A stretch of 64,000 nucleotides of DNA from an uncultured Winogradskyella sp. (lineage in GTDB: Bacteria > Bacteroidota > Bacteroidia > Flavobacteriales > Flavobacteriaceae): the NCBI GenBank assembly GCA_913061495.1, contig CAJXVG010000002.1, positions 1 to 64,000 of the forward strand. Reading direction: 5' to 3'. A program made the translations under genes and the position numbers. Shown piece by piece: positions 20,901 through 29,580 of the stretch. How positions within the stretch are numbered: the first letter of the stretch is position 1; each line of letters starts with the position of its first letter. Below the pieces are notes generated by a model, which worked only from the letters and a program-made list of their open reading frames with translations, did no database searches and was not told the origin of the DNA.

Positions 20901-22365
20901 CACCACTGATATTTTCGGCTTTTTACCTATGGCATTTTCCACATCGGCCGGTGCAGAAGTCCAACAGCCGCTCGCTACGGTAGTTATCGGTGGAATGCTT
21001 ACAGCTACGCTGCTCACGTTGGTCGTGCTTCCCGTACTATATACCTTTATAGAAAAGAGACGCGAGCGCAAAGAGCAGAATAAGATTGGTTCGTTTAATC
21101 CGCAAGGCTTGACTACGATTTTGATAGTTGGTTTTATGTTAGGTGGCACCGCTTTCGCGCCTGCCCAGAGCGCAGTCGAAGGGAGAGCGCAACAATCACA
21201 AGCACCTGTGCAAGATCTCATTGCTAAGGACAGCATCACGCCCATCACATTATCACGAGCTGTAGAAATTGCCAAAGAAAATTATCCTGTACTCAAAGCA
21301 AGCCAACTCGAAATCGAAAGACAGAATGCACTCTCAGGCAATGCCTACGACTTCGGTAGTACACAGATCTTTACGGGTGGCGAAGAAGTGGCCGATGGTC
21401 AAGGTATTTATACCTTGATAGGTATCGGTCAACAAAATATTGATCTATTGGGAATAGGTGCCAAAAAACGCTTGCAACAACAACGCATCCAGTTAGCCGA
21501 AACAGCTTTTGACCTATCTGAAATCCAGATAGAACTGGAAGTCAAAAAAGCCTGGTCAGAAGCTTTTCAGGCAAAGAAGAAATTTGTTCTTTATCGAGAA
21601 CTGGACAGCATTTATGGTCAATTTGCACAATCTGTAGAACTCAATTTTGAAGTCGAAGCCATTTCGAGACTGGAATATGCTGCTGCGCGCAATCAAGCGT
21701 TACAGATAACCAACAGGTTTCAGCAGGCAGAAACAGATTATTTAATCGCATTACAACAACTCAATCTTTGGTTGACACCAGATACGATGTACACCGTTGC
21801 TGATGAATTGGAAGCTACTGAAATTTCAATTTTAAAGACTGATAATACATTAAATAATCATCCCGAGTTATCGCTTTCGCGAAAGCGTATAGACGAAGCA
21901 CAAGCAAGCTATGACGCAGCAAGGGCAAGTTTACTGCCCCAGTTTAATCTGCAAGGTGGCCTGCAACGTGTCAATGGCGAAAGTGGTTTTTATACCTATC
22001 AAGCTGGGATTTCCATACCACTGTTTTCTGGACCTGTCCGTAGTCGTGCAAAAGCGGCAAAACTCAATGCACAGATTGCAGAAACCAATGCCGTTTTCAA
22101 ACAACGCGAGCTAAAATCGCAATTCGTACAGGCACAGCAAAATTATGCACGATGGCGGGATACCTGGTTTTTCTATAAAACCGAAGCTTTGCCACTTGCC
22201 ATAGACCAGCGCAAAGGTGCATTGCTGGCATACAAAGAAGGAGCGCTGGATTATGCAGCATTCACGCAAATAATACGTGATGCCATACAGACCGAAATGG
22301 ACGCGCTGGACGCACTTGATAAATATTTAGAAGCCCTGTTTGATTTACAATATTTCCAAAACTAA
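17920..22365 (+). CDS. CusA/CzcA-family heavy-metal RND transporter fused to C-terminal TolC-like outer-membrane factor
   Basis: RND signatures to ~residue 1040; then internal signal-like LIVGFMLGGTAFAPAQS and a TolC/OMF domain to residue 1481, one uninterrupted ORF. Confidence 0.9.
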   Translation: MINRIIDFSINNKFIIGLFTLTLIGVGIWSMATVNLGSVPDITNNQVQVITQSPNLGTEDIEQFVTYPVELSMGNLPGVTEIRSISRFGLSVVTIVFEDDMGTYLPRQLVQEKLNELGESIPEKFGSPSMGPISTGLGQIYEYTIKPEEGFENKYSPMELRTVQDWVIKRQLTLLEGVVEVNSYGGSIKQYEVAVNPDKLNSLGISISQVYEALARNNVNTGGAYIEKNKMSNFIRGEGLIRSLEDIKNISIINEGNIPVTIGDVATRVHFGNQVRYGAFTQDGKEAVGGIIMMLKGSNPNAVIQNVKNRMAEIEKSLPEGLTIAPIIDRSELIARTTDTVKTNLLEGALIVIFALVLLLGSLRGGIITATTIPLSLLFAFILMKQFNVWANLMSLGAIDFGIIIDGAVIIIEGTVYEIQKRIRSGKLKFNQGVMDKVAYDAGSTMMGSAFFGQIIILIVFTPILFLTGVEGKMFKPMAYTFGFAMIGAIILCLTYVPMMAALFMKPVQNTKNWFGRFERWLEKISDKIIGAIHSAYMPLLKGALKLKLIVLSAAAVLLLIAGFIFSNMGGEFVPQLDEGDLAMQALIRPGSSLSESIEVSKKIETILLESFPEIKTVTARIGVADIPTDPMPMDIADMYIILNKDMDEWTTASTKEGLIDAIRDKLDDELVGVNLVFTQPVELRFNELLEGVREDIAVKLYGEDLDVLSQKVQEMAAIIQTVPGAGDVSAERTAGLPQMTVKYKRDKMAQYGLDIQKVNDYISTAFAGGTAGVIFEGEKRFDLVVRFDESHRKSIDDLRNMYIDLKDGNQIPIIEIAEIEYVPGPMQISRDNTYRRTYVGVNARGRDVESVVKDIQQKLDEELDLPSGYYITYGGEFENLQSAKDRLIIVVPIALFLIFILLYFALKSFSQSLMIYIAIPLAAIGGVFALWLRDMPFSISAGVGFIVLFGVAVLNGLVLINRFNSLKEEGVISIKDRIFQGTKERIRPIMLTATTDIFGFLPMAFSTSAGAEVQQPLATVVIGGMLTATLLTLVVLPVLYTFIEKRRERKEQNKIGSFNPQGLTTILIVGFMLGGTAFAPAQSAVEGRAQQSQAPVQDLIAKDSITPITLSRAVEIAKENYPVLKASQLEIERQNALSGNAYDFGSTQIFTGGEEVADGQGIYTLIGIGQQNIDLLGIGAKKRLQQQRIQLAETAFDLSEIQIELEVKKAWSEAFQAKKKFVLYRELDSIYGQFAQSVELNFEVEAISRLEYAAARNQALQITNRFQQAETDYLIALQQLNLWLTPDTMYTVADELEATEISILKTDNTLNNHPELSLSRKRIDEAQASYDAARASLLPQFNLQGGLQRVNGESGFYTYQAGISIPLFSGPVRSRAKAAKLNAQIAETNAVFKQRELKSQFVQAQQNYARWRDTWFFYKTEALPLAIDQRKGALLAYKEGALDYAAFTQIIRDAIQTEMDALDALDKYLEALFDLQYFQN

Positions 22366-22371
22366 AAAAAG

Positions 22372-23598
22372 ATGAAAAAATTAAAATATATACCGATTAC
22401 CGCAATGCTTTTTGCATTGACATTATTCAGCTGTGGCGACTCAAAAACTGAAGATGGCCACGATGAAGCCACCCATTCTGAAACGGAAGAAAACAATTCT
22501 GAAGGTGAGACCGGTCAAGGAAACCTTAACGAAGGTGAAGCTGAGGAAGTAATGCTCACGGCACAGCAGTTTGAAGCCTTACAAATGGAAATTGATACGC
22601 TCGCGCAACGCAATATGAGTGGTTATGTAGAAGCAAACGGCACGCTGGAAGTACCACCCCAAAACGAAGCAAATATTACCGCGCTTGCAGGAGCAAATGT
22701 GGCATCCATAGAGGTTATAGAAGGAGACGAAGTCAAAAAGAATCAAGCGGTGGCTTATTTATCACATCCCAGCATCATCCAGATTCAATCAGATTATTTA
22801 AACGCTTACAGCAATAGTAAATTTCTGAAACAGGAATATGAACGTCAAAAAAGACTTTATGAAGCTGGTGTAGCATCTGGAATGAATTTCCAAAAAGCAA
22901 CGGCAGACTATCAGTCATCTACCGCAATGGTAAATGGTCTTGAAGCGCAATTGCGACAGTACAACATCAATGCAAGTGGTGTGCGCAATGGTACTATCTA
23001 TCAGCGTGTTGCATTACGCAGTCCCATTTCAGGTGTTGTAGAAAAGGTTTTCATAAAAACTGGTCAATATGTAGAACCACAAACCAACTTAATGGAAATA
23101 GTAGATACAGACCACGTACACGCAGATTTAATGGTTTTTGAAAAAGATGTGGACAAAGTGAGGAAAGGCCAAAAGATACGTTTCAATATTCAATCGCGTC
23201 CAGGGAAAGAACTGGAAGCCGTGATTTATTCGGTTAGCCAAACCTTTGAACAAGATCCAAAAGCAGTGCACGTTCACGCTGAAATTGAGAATAAAGAAGG
23301 TGGTCTTATCCCAGGAATGTACATTAAAGGTAAAATTGAAGTTGACAATCAGCAGACAACCGCATTACCTGAAAGTGCCGTAGTTACAGAAGCTGGAAAG
23401 AATTATGTGTTTACAGCGCAAAGAGAAGGCGATGCGTGGAGTTTTACACCAGTAGAGGTTACAACCGGCGAGAAAGATGGCGACTGGATAGCCATACGCT
23501 TTTTTGAAACCCCAGATCCTAACACGCGTTTTGCATTCAACAATGTCTATTACCTGATGGGAGAAATGAAAAAGGGAGAAACTGAACACGAACATTAA
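22372..23598 (+). CDS. Efflux RND transporter periplasmic adaptor subunit (CusB/CzcB-like lipoprotein)
   Basis: Lipobox LTLFSC, barrel-sandwich motifs (LRSPISGVVEKVFIKTGQYV), His/Glu-rich N-terminus. Confidence 0.92.
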   Translation: MKKLKYIPITAMLFALTLFSCGDSKTEDGHDEATHSETEENNSEGETGQGNLNEGEAEEVMLTAQQFEALQMEIDTLAQRNMSGYVEANGTLEVPPQNEANITALAGANVASIEVIEGDEVKKNQAVAYLSHPSIIQIQSDYLNAYSNSKFLKQEYERQKRLYEAGVASGMNFQKATADYQSSTAMVNGLEAQLRQYNINASGVRNGTIYQRVALRSPISGVVEKVFIKTGQYVEPQTNLMEIVDTDHVHADLMVFEKDVDKVRKGQKIRFNIQSRPGKELEAVIYSVSQTFEQDPKAVHVHAEIENKEGGLIPGMYIKGKIEVDNQQTTALPESAVVTEAGKNYVFTAQREGDAWSFTPVEVTTGEKDGDWIAIRFFETPDPNTRFAFNNVYYLMGEMKKGETEHEH

Positions 23599-23603
23599 TT
23601 ACT

Positions 23604-24245
23604 ATGGATAAGACAAGAAGAAATAATCTTAAACAAGCCAGAACACTACAGATTTGGAACGTTGTTTATGATGTTATTGAAGTAGTGGTCTCGCTTATAG
23701 CAGGATTTACGGCCAATAGTTCGGCATTGATTGGTTGGGGATTAGACAGCACGATTGAAGTCGTAAGTGCGGGAACATTAGGCTGGCGACTACACGGCGA
23801 GATTAAAGGTATCGATGAAGAAAAAGTAAAGCGAAGGCAAAAAATCACGTTAAACGTAATTGCAATTTCCTTTATGCTCATCTGCGTTTTCATTTCGTAT
23901 GACTCACTTACAAAACTCATCAATCAAGAAACGGCAAACTGGAGTACGATGGGACTGATTATATTATTGGTTTCCCTGGTTGTAAATCCTATCCTGATCT
24001 ATTTCAAAAGAAAGTATGGAAAGAAATTAGACAGTCCAGCCTTGCTGGCTGATGCTAAAGACACCTTTATTTGCTTATACCAAACCGTGGTCGTACTTAT
24101 AGGATTGCTATTGGTCAACTGGTTAGGCTGGTGGTGGGCAGATCCTGTGGCGGCATTACTTATCGTTCCGTACGCTGCAAAAGAAGGCTATGAAGCCTAC
24201 AATAAAGCTAAAAATATCAATTATAACACCGCACAAAATGACTGA
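23604..24245 (+). CDS. Cation transporter (CDF-related)
   Basis: ALIGWGLDSTIEVVSAGTLGWRL; multiple TMs. Confidence 0.75.
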   Translation: MDKTRRNNLKQARTLQIWNVVYDVIEVVVSLIAGFTANSSALIGWGLDSTIEVVSAGTLGWRLHGEIKGIDEEKVKRRQKITLNVIAISFMLICVFISYDSLTKLINQETANWSTMGLIILLVSLVVNPILIYFKRKYGKKLDSPALLADAKDTFICLYQTVVVLIGLLLVNWLGWWWADPVAALLIVPYAAKEGYEAYNKAKNINYNTAQND

Positions 24246-24660
24246 AATTGAAAAAACATTAAATGACCATAACGTGCGTCCCACCGCAATGCGCATCTTG
24301 ATTTATAAGTATATGGCCGATAGGGATGCCGCCATCGCCCTGACTGATATTGAGAATGCTTTCGCAAAAGCGGATAGAACCACATTGTACCGAACCCTAA
24401 AAACGTTTGAAGAAAAAAACGTGGTGCATCACATAGATGACGGAACTGGAATCTCTAAATACGCACTTTGTGAAGAAGGCTGTAATTGTGAAATAGAACA
24501 GGATTTGCATTTACATTTTCATTGCACTAACTGTGACGAAACAGTTTGTTTAACGGAACAAAAAATCCCGCATATCAATTTGCCAGATGGATATTTGGCA
24601 GAGGATGTTAATCTCGTGGTTACGGGAATATGCGAAAAATGCAGCAGTAATTTACTTTAA
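24238..24660 (+). CDS. Fur family transcriptional regulator
   Basis: VRPTAMRILIYKYM, DRTTLYRTLKTFEEKNVVHHIDDGTG, HFHCTNCDETVCL; ATG overlaps preceding stop. Confidence 0.92.
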   Translation: MTEIEKTLNDHNVRPTAMRILIYKYMADRDAAIALTDIENAFAKADRTTLYRTLKTFEEKNVVHHIDDGTGISKYALCEEGCNCEIEQDLHLHFHCTNCDETVCLTEQKIPHINLPDGYLAEDVNLVVTGICEKCSSNLL

Positions 24661-24681
24661 TAAACAAACGAACAAATTAGA

Positions 24682-25479
24682 TTGATTTTGAAAAAAAGCA
24701 CTTTTATAATAACTAAAATGGACTGCCCTTCAGAAGAGCAGATGATTCGGATGAAGTTAGAGTCTTATGCTCAAGTAAAACACTTGGATTTTGATATTCC
24801 AAACAGAAAATTGGAAGTATATCACGTGGACGACGTCAAGGCGATAAAAACGTCTATAGCCAGCTTAAAACTTGGGGATTCCTTAGAAGGAACCACAGAA
24901 GCCGAACCACCCGTAATGGAAGACCAATCCAAACAAAAAAGAATCCTATGGTGGGTCTTGGGCATCAACTTTGGCTTTTTCGTTATCGAAATGACCACCG
25001 GTTGGATTTCTTCTTCGATGGGTCTTGTGGCAGACTCATTAGATATGCTGGCAGATTCCATCGTATATGCATTAAGCCTATTTGCGGTAGGCGGTGCCAT
25101 TTCAAGAAAAAAGAAGGTTGCGAAATACAGCGGATACTTTCAGATGGCATTGGCAACACTTGGGTTTGCAGAGGTCTTGAGAAGGTTTTTTAGCAATACC
25201 GAAACACCCTTGTTTCAATGGATGATTATCGTTTCAATTTTCGCATTGGCAGGTAATTTGATATCGCTCTGGCTCATCAACAAGGCAAAGAGTCAAGAGG
25301 CTCATATGCAGGCAAGTGCCATTTTTACATCCAATGATATTATTGTTAATGGTGGTGTTATAGTAGCTGGGGTGCTGGTTTATTTTCTGAATAGTAAATG
25401 GCCCGATTTAGTGATTGGCGGCATCGTTTTCACTTTTGTAATGCGCGGTGCATTGAGAATATTGAAATTATCGAAGTAG
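24682..25479 (+). CDS. Cation transporter with N-terminal heavy-metal-associated-like domain (CDF family)
   Basis: TKMDCPSEEQMIRMKL and CDF core GLVADSLDMLADSIVYALSL; probable TTG start. Confidence 0.85.
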   Translation: MILKKSTFIITKMDCPSEEQMIRMKLESYAQVKHLDFDIPNRKLEVYHVDDVKAIKTSIASLKLGDSLEGTTEAEPPVMEDQSKQKRILWWVLGINFGFFVIEMTTGWISSSMGLVADSLDMLADSIVYALSLFAVGGAISRKKKVAKYSGYFQMALATLGFAEVLRRFFSNTETPLFQWMIIVSIFALAGNLISLWLINKAKSQEAHMQASAIFTSNDIIVNGGVIVAGVLVYFLNSKWPDLVIGGIVFTFVMRGALRILKLSK

Positions 25480-25512
25480 TTTTTAAAATGATATCAAACT
25501 TGATTAGAACAT

Positions 25513-27477
25513 ATGAAAAAGAAAAAAATAAACTTACGTGACTTAGAACCAAAAAAACAACAAGGCGAGCACAGTCACGACGATGGCCATAACCATAGCA
25601 GCCCTGAAGAAATTTCAAATTTTAGAACCTATCTACCGGCTATTTTCAGCTTTGTGATGTTGATAGCCGGAATCGCTATTGATTACTTTGATGCGTTTCC
25701 TTTCTTCAAAGGATGGATTCGCGTAGTATGGTACACGGTAGCCTATATCCCTGTAGGTTTTCCGGTGATAAGAGAAGGCTGGAAAAGTATTAAAAATGGT
25801 GATTTTTTTACGGAATTCTTCTTAATGTCCATAGCCACTTTAGGTGCATTTGCCATTGGCGAATATCCCGAAGGTGTTGCCGTAATGCTGTTTTATGCTG
25901 TGGGCGAACTCTTCCAAAATGCGGCCGTTAACCGTGCGAAAGGAAATATAAAAGCCTTACTCGATGTAAGACCCAATGAAGCTTTGGTTTATCGTGATGG
26001 CGACTTTGTTTCAGTAAATCCCGAGACTGTTGAAATTGGCGAAAAGATACAGGTACGTGTAGGCGAAAAAGTTCCGCTTGATGGTATTCTGCTTTCTGAA
26101 AAGGGTTCTTTTAATACTGCTGCCTTGACAGGCGAAAGCAAACCTGATACGATTGCTAAAGGCAATACTGTTTTTGCCGGAAGCATTAATCTTGATGGCG
26201 TAATCGAAATCGAGACGACCAAGGAATTCAAGGATAGTTCCATTGCACGAATTCTGGATATGGTGCAGAATGCAACCGCCAAAAAATCAAAGACCGAACT
26301 GTTCATTAGAAAATTTGCAAGGATTTATACGCCTATCGTTGTATTCCTTGCCATCGGACTGACGTTTCTACCTTACTTTTTTGTAGATGATTATGTGTTT
26401 AGGGATTGGCTCTATCGAGCATTGATATTCCTCGTGATTTCGTGTCCTTGTGCGTTGGTCATCTCTATTCCTCTCGGCTATTTTGGCGGTTTGGGTGCGG
26501 CATCGCGCAATGGTATTCTTTTTAAAGGTGCATCCTTTTTGGATGCAATGACTCAAGTGAACACAGTCGTAATGGACAAAACAGGAACTGTTACCAAAGG
26601 GGTTTTTAAAATCAAGGAAATCAATTCCATCACATTTGAGGAAGTCAAATTTATGAAGTATTTGATGGCGATGGAAGAACAATCTACCCATCCCATTGCA
26701 AAGGCAATACTGGAATATAAAGCGGACGGGGCGGATTATGAGGCAACCGATGTTTCAGAAATTGCAGGAAAAGGTTTAAAAGGAACAGTCAACGGAAAAA
26801 CGGTGTTGGTAGGTAACAAAGCTTTGATGACCTCAAACAGCATAGAAGTCCCTTCGGAAACGGATGGCATTGTAGAATCAATAGTTATGGTGTCCATTGA
26901 TGGGAAATTTGCAGGTTATGTAACCATTGCAGATGAACTAAAGGATGATGCGCACCAAGCCATTAAAAGAATTCGAGATTCAGGAATTTCAAAAATCATA
27001 ATGCTATCAGGTGATAAGGATTCAATAACTCAACAAGTTTCAAAAGAATTAAATATCGATTGGGCAAAAGGTGGGTTGTTACCTGAAGATAAACTGAATG
27101 AGGTTGAAAAGCTTAAAAAGCAACCTGAAACGAAAGTCGCATTTATCGGCGATGGCATTAACGATGCACCCGTATTGGCAGCGAGTGGTGTGGGTATTGC
27201 GATGGGCGGTTTAGGAAGCGATGTCGCCATTGAAACGGCAGATGTCATCATCCAGACCGACCAACCGAGCAAGATTGCAAGAGCTATTAAAATTGGTCGT
27301 TCAACCCGTAGGATTGTCTGGCAAAATATTGGGCTTGCCTTTGGGGTTAAGGTCATTGTACTAATTCTCGGTGCAGGTGGATTAGCGACAATGTGGGAAG
27401 CCGTTTTTGCTGATGTTGGTGTTGCTTTATTGGCTATTCTCAATGCTGTTCGATTGCAGAAAATGAAGTGGAACTAA
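25513..27477 (+). CDS. Heavy-metal-translocating P-type ATPase (Zn/Cd type)
   Basis: SCPCALVISIPLGYFGG, DKTGTVTKG, GDGINDAPVLA. Confidence 0.93.
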   Translation: MKKKKINLRDLEPKKQQGEHSHDDGHNHSSPEEISNFRTYLPAIFSFVMLIAGIAIDYFDAFPFFKGWIRVVWYTVAYIPVGFPVIREGWKSIKNGDFFTEFFLMSIATLGAFAIGEYPEGVAVMLFYAVGELFQNAAVNRAKGNIKALLDVRPNEALVYRDGDFVSVNPETVEIGEKIQVRVGEKVPLDGILLSEKGSFNTAALTGESKPDTIAKGNTVFAGSINLDGVIEIETTKEFKDSSIARILDMVQNATAKKSKTELFIRKFARIYTPIVVFLAIGLTFLPYFFVDDYVFRDWLYRALIFLVISCPCALVISIPLGYFGGLGAASRNGILFKGASFLDAMTQVNTVVMDKTGTVTKGVFKIKEINSITFEEVKFMKYLMAMEEQSTHPIAKAILEYKADGADYEATDVSEIAGKGLKGTVNGKTVLVGNKALMTSNSIEVPSETDGIVESIVMVSIDGKFAGYVTIADELKDDAHQAIKRIRDSGISKIIMLSGDKDSITQQVSKELNIDWAKGGLLPEDKLNEVEKLKKQPETKVAFIGDGINDAPVLAASGVGIAMGGLGSDVAIETADVIIQTDQPSKIARAIKIGRSTRRIVWQNIGLAFGVKVIVLILGAGGLATMWEAVFADVGVALLAILNAVRLQKMKWN

Positions 27478-27554
27478 TTATTGTCCAAGTTATATTTTGA
27501 TTTCAAGTCTTAAAACTCTAAAAATATACTCAAATTTCATTAGTTTTGTATTTG

Positions 27555-27995
27555 ATGCAAAAACCAAATAAAATAGCGGCATTTTTCTTTTTAGGCTTGT
27601 TTAGCCTATTGATGTTGCATCAGGCTTTTCCACATTTGCATCATCAGCACGAGGAAACGCATTCCCATTCAGATATTGCCCATACTGGCGAACATCATCA
27701 TCACGATGACAGTTCTCACGAAAAGAAAGAATCACCATACGGTTTCTTTGGATTTTTTATGGATATGCACGTCCATTCCACGGTGTCCAGCGACGTTGTT
27801 GTACTTAAAAGGAATACTGTTGAGCGGCAAACTATCGTAGATGACAATGTCGTAAAACTTACTTCTGATTTTCAAGAATTTTATGTCGTTGATAATAGGC
27901 AAAACGATAAACCGCCAATTTATCATCCGCCCAATAGGCATTTTAATCCTTACCTCTCATCCCTCGATTTACGGGGCCCACCATCTTTAGGTTAA
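27555..27995 (+). CDS. His-rich hypothetical protein
   Basis: HLHHQHEETHSHSDIAHTGEHHHHDDSSH after N-terminal hydrophobic segment; ATG 27555. Confidence 0.65.
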   Translation: MQKPNKIAAFFFLGLFSLLMLHQAFPHLHHQHEETHSHSDIAHTGEHHHHDDSSHEKKESPYGFFGFFMDMHVHSTVSSDVVVLKRNTVERQTIVDDNVVKLTSDFQEFYVVDNRQNDKPPIYHPPNRHFNPYLSSLDLRGPPSLG

Positions 27996-28066
27996 TCGTT
28001 TAGGAATACCTACCGCTACGGCAGGAATCCTCTTATACTTTAAGATTAAACCTAAAACTTCAAACA

Positions 28067-29251
28067 ATGAATAAATACATCGTATCCGCGATTTGCGGAT
28101 GCCTGTTCTTCGTTAATGGTTTCTCACAGGATAAAAACATTGGGGAACTGCTAAACGTAATAGAACAGAACAATACTGAGTTAAAAGGCTATCAATCTTT
28201 CATTGAAAGCCAACAGCTCGAAAACAAGAGCACCAATAATTTACCCGACCCACAGCTTTCAGGCTATTATTTGCCCTTTGGCGATAACGTATCGGGAAAT
28301 TACACCGAATATGAAATATCGCAATCCTTCGAATTTCCGACGGTTTACGGTTCACGCAGTAAATGGAACGACTTAAAGGCGATACAACTGCAAACGTCCT
28401 ATGCCAAAAAGCGGCAGGAAGTTTTATTGGAAGCAAAATCGGTATTGATTGAACTCGCTTTCCTTCGAAAGCAGAAAGCTATTGAATCCGAAAGGCGAAC
28501 CCAGAGCAAACAGGTTTTCGACCAGGTTCAAGAGCTGTATGATAAGGAACAAGTCGGGATTTTGGATTTGAACAAGGCGAAAATCGCTTGGATTCAAGAG
28601 CAATTCGTTGTTCAACAGATTGAAAGCGAAATCCAAATTGTACTGTCCAACCTCAGAACATTGAATGGCGGGAATGCCATTGATGGCTTTACAGCAGGTA
28701 TCGATTTGCCTATCGAGGTTGCCGAGGTCGAAACGCTTTGGCAAGAAAGATTAACCAGCGACCCTTCGTTACAAGGTTTAAAGGCAGCTGAAACGGCTTC
28801 GCTTCAAAAAGTAAAACTGGAAAAAAACAAGGTCTTGCCAAATTTGGCACTTGGTTACAATTATCAGGGTGTTAGCGGCAGTAATTTTTCGGGTTTTTAC
28901 GGTGGTCTTTCCATTCCGTTGTGGAACAGCAAGAACAAAGTTAAAGCGGCCGAAGCCGATTATGAGTATCAGCAATCGAATACGCAAGTCATTACCGCTT
29001 CGCTCTATGCCCAATTTCAAGAAACATACAATCGATACGAATTGATGCTCGAAAAATACAATAAGTATCAAACCACAATGGGCAACTTAAACAGCGAACA
29101 ACTGCTCTTTAAGGCCTATATGTTGGGCGAATATTCGTTTATGGATTACTATGTAGAGCTTCAGTTTTACCGCAATGCATCTGACAGAATGTTGCAGATG
29201 GAAAAAGAAATACAATTACTTCAGGCACAATTATTAAAACATACATTATAA
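28067..29251 (+). CDS. TolC family outer-membrane efflux protein
   Basis: Signal peptide, two OMF repeats, VLPNLALGYNYQGVSGSNFSGFYGGLSIPLW. Confidence 0.9.
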   Translation: MNKYIVSAICGCLFFVNGFSQDKNIGELLNVIEQNNTELKGYQSFIESQQLENKSTNNLPDPQLSGYYLPFGDNVSGNYTEYEISQSFEFPTVYGSRSKWNDLKAIQLQTSYAKKRQEVLLEAKSVLIELAFLRKQKAIESERRTQSKQVFDQVQELYDKEQVGILDLNKAKIAWIQEQFVVQQIESEIQIVLSNLRTLNGGNAIDGFTAGIDLPIEVAEVETLWQERLTSDPSLQGLKAAETASLQKVKLEKNKVLPNLALGYNYQGVSGSNFSGFYGGLSIPLWNSKNKVKAAEADYEYQQSNTQVITASLYAQFQETYNRYELMLEKYNKYQTTMGNLNSEQLLFKAYMLGEYSFMDYYVELQFYRNASDRMLQMEKEIQLLQAQLLKHTL

Positions 29252-29269
29252 ACCTTTAAAACAAAGATT

Positions 29270-29560
29270 ATGAAAATTTCAAAAATAATATTTGCAATAG
29301 CAATCGCATCAACATTTTTGGTAAGCTCTTGCAGGGAAACAAAAAAAGAGAGTACAGATGACCACGGTCACGAACACAATGAAGACGGAAGCCATATGCA
29401 CGAGGAAGACATAGAACAAGAAGAATTTGAAGTAGGAAAAGATTCTATGGAAACGAAGACAAATGACCACGGGCACGACCACGATGCAGACGGTAACCAT
29501 TCAGATGACGGTTCTGATACCCACAAACACGATGATGGTTCTGAACACCACGACCATTAA
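29270..29560 (+). CDS. His/Asp-rich putative lipoprotein (metal-binding)
   Basis: Lipobox LVSSC; repeated DHGHEHNEDGSH/DHGHDHDADGNH. Confidence 0.7.
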   Translation: MKISKIIFAIAIASTFLVSSCRETKKESTDDHGHEHNEDGSHMHEEDIEQEEFEVGKDSMETKTNDHGHDHDADGNHSDDGSDTHKHDDGSEHHDH

Positions 29561-29580
29561 AACTCAAATACATTCAAAAG

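Noticed and set aside
20859-21275. 138-aa minus-strand ORF antisense to RND-TolC fusion
   Set aside because: Shadow ORF at the fusion junction; no recognisable motif
28000-28033. CCTACCG-CTA-CGGCAGG hairpin between His-rich ORF and tolC
   Set aside because: Short, contains a mismatch, no T-tract or second copy identified; may be a weak attenuator or REP but unsupported
29270-29560. His-codon-rich DNA repeats considered as CRISPR-like or tandem array
   Set aside because: Irregular units, in frame with a lipoprotein; low-complexity coding
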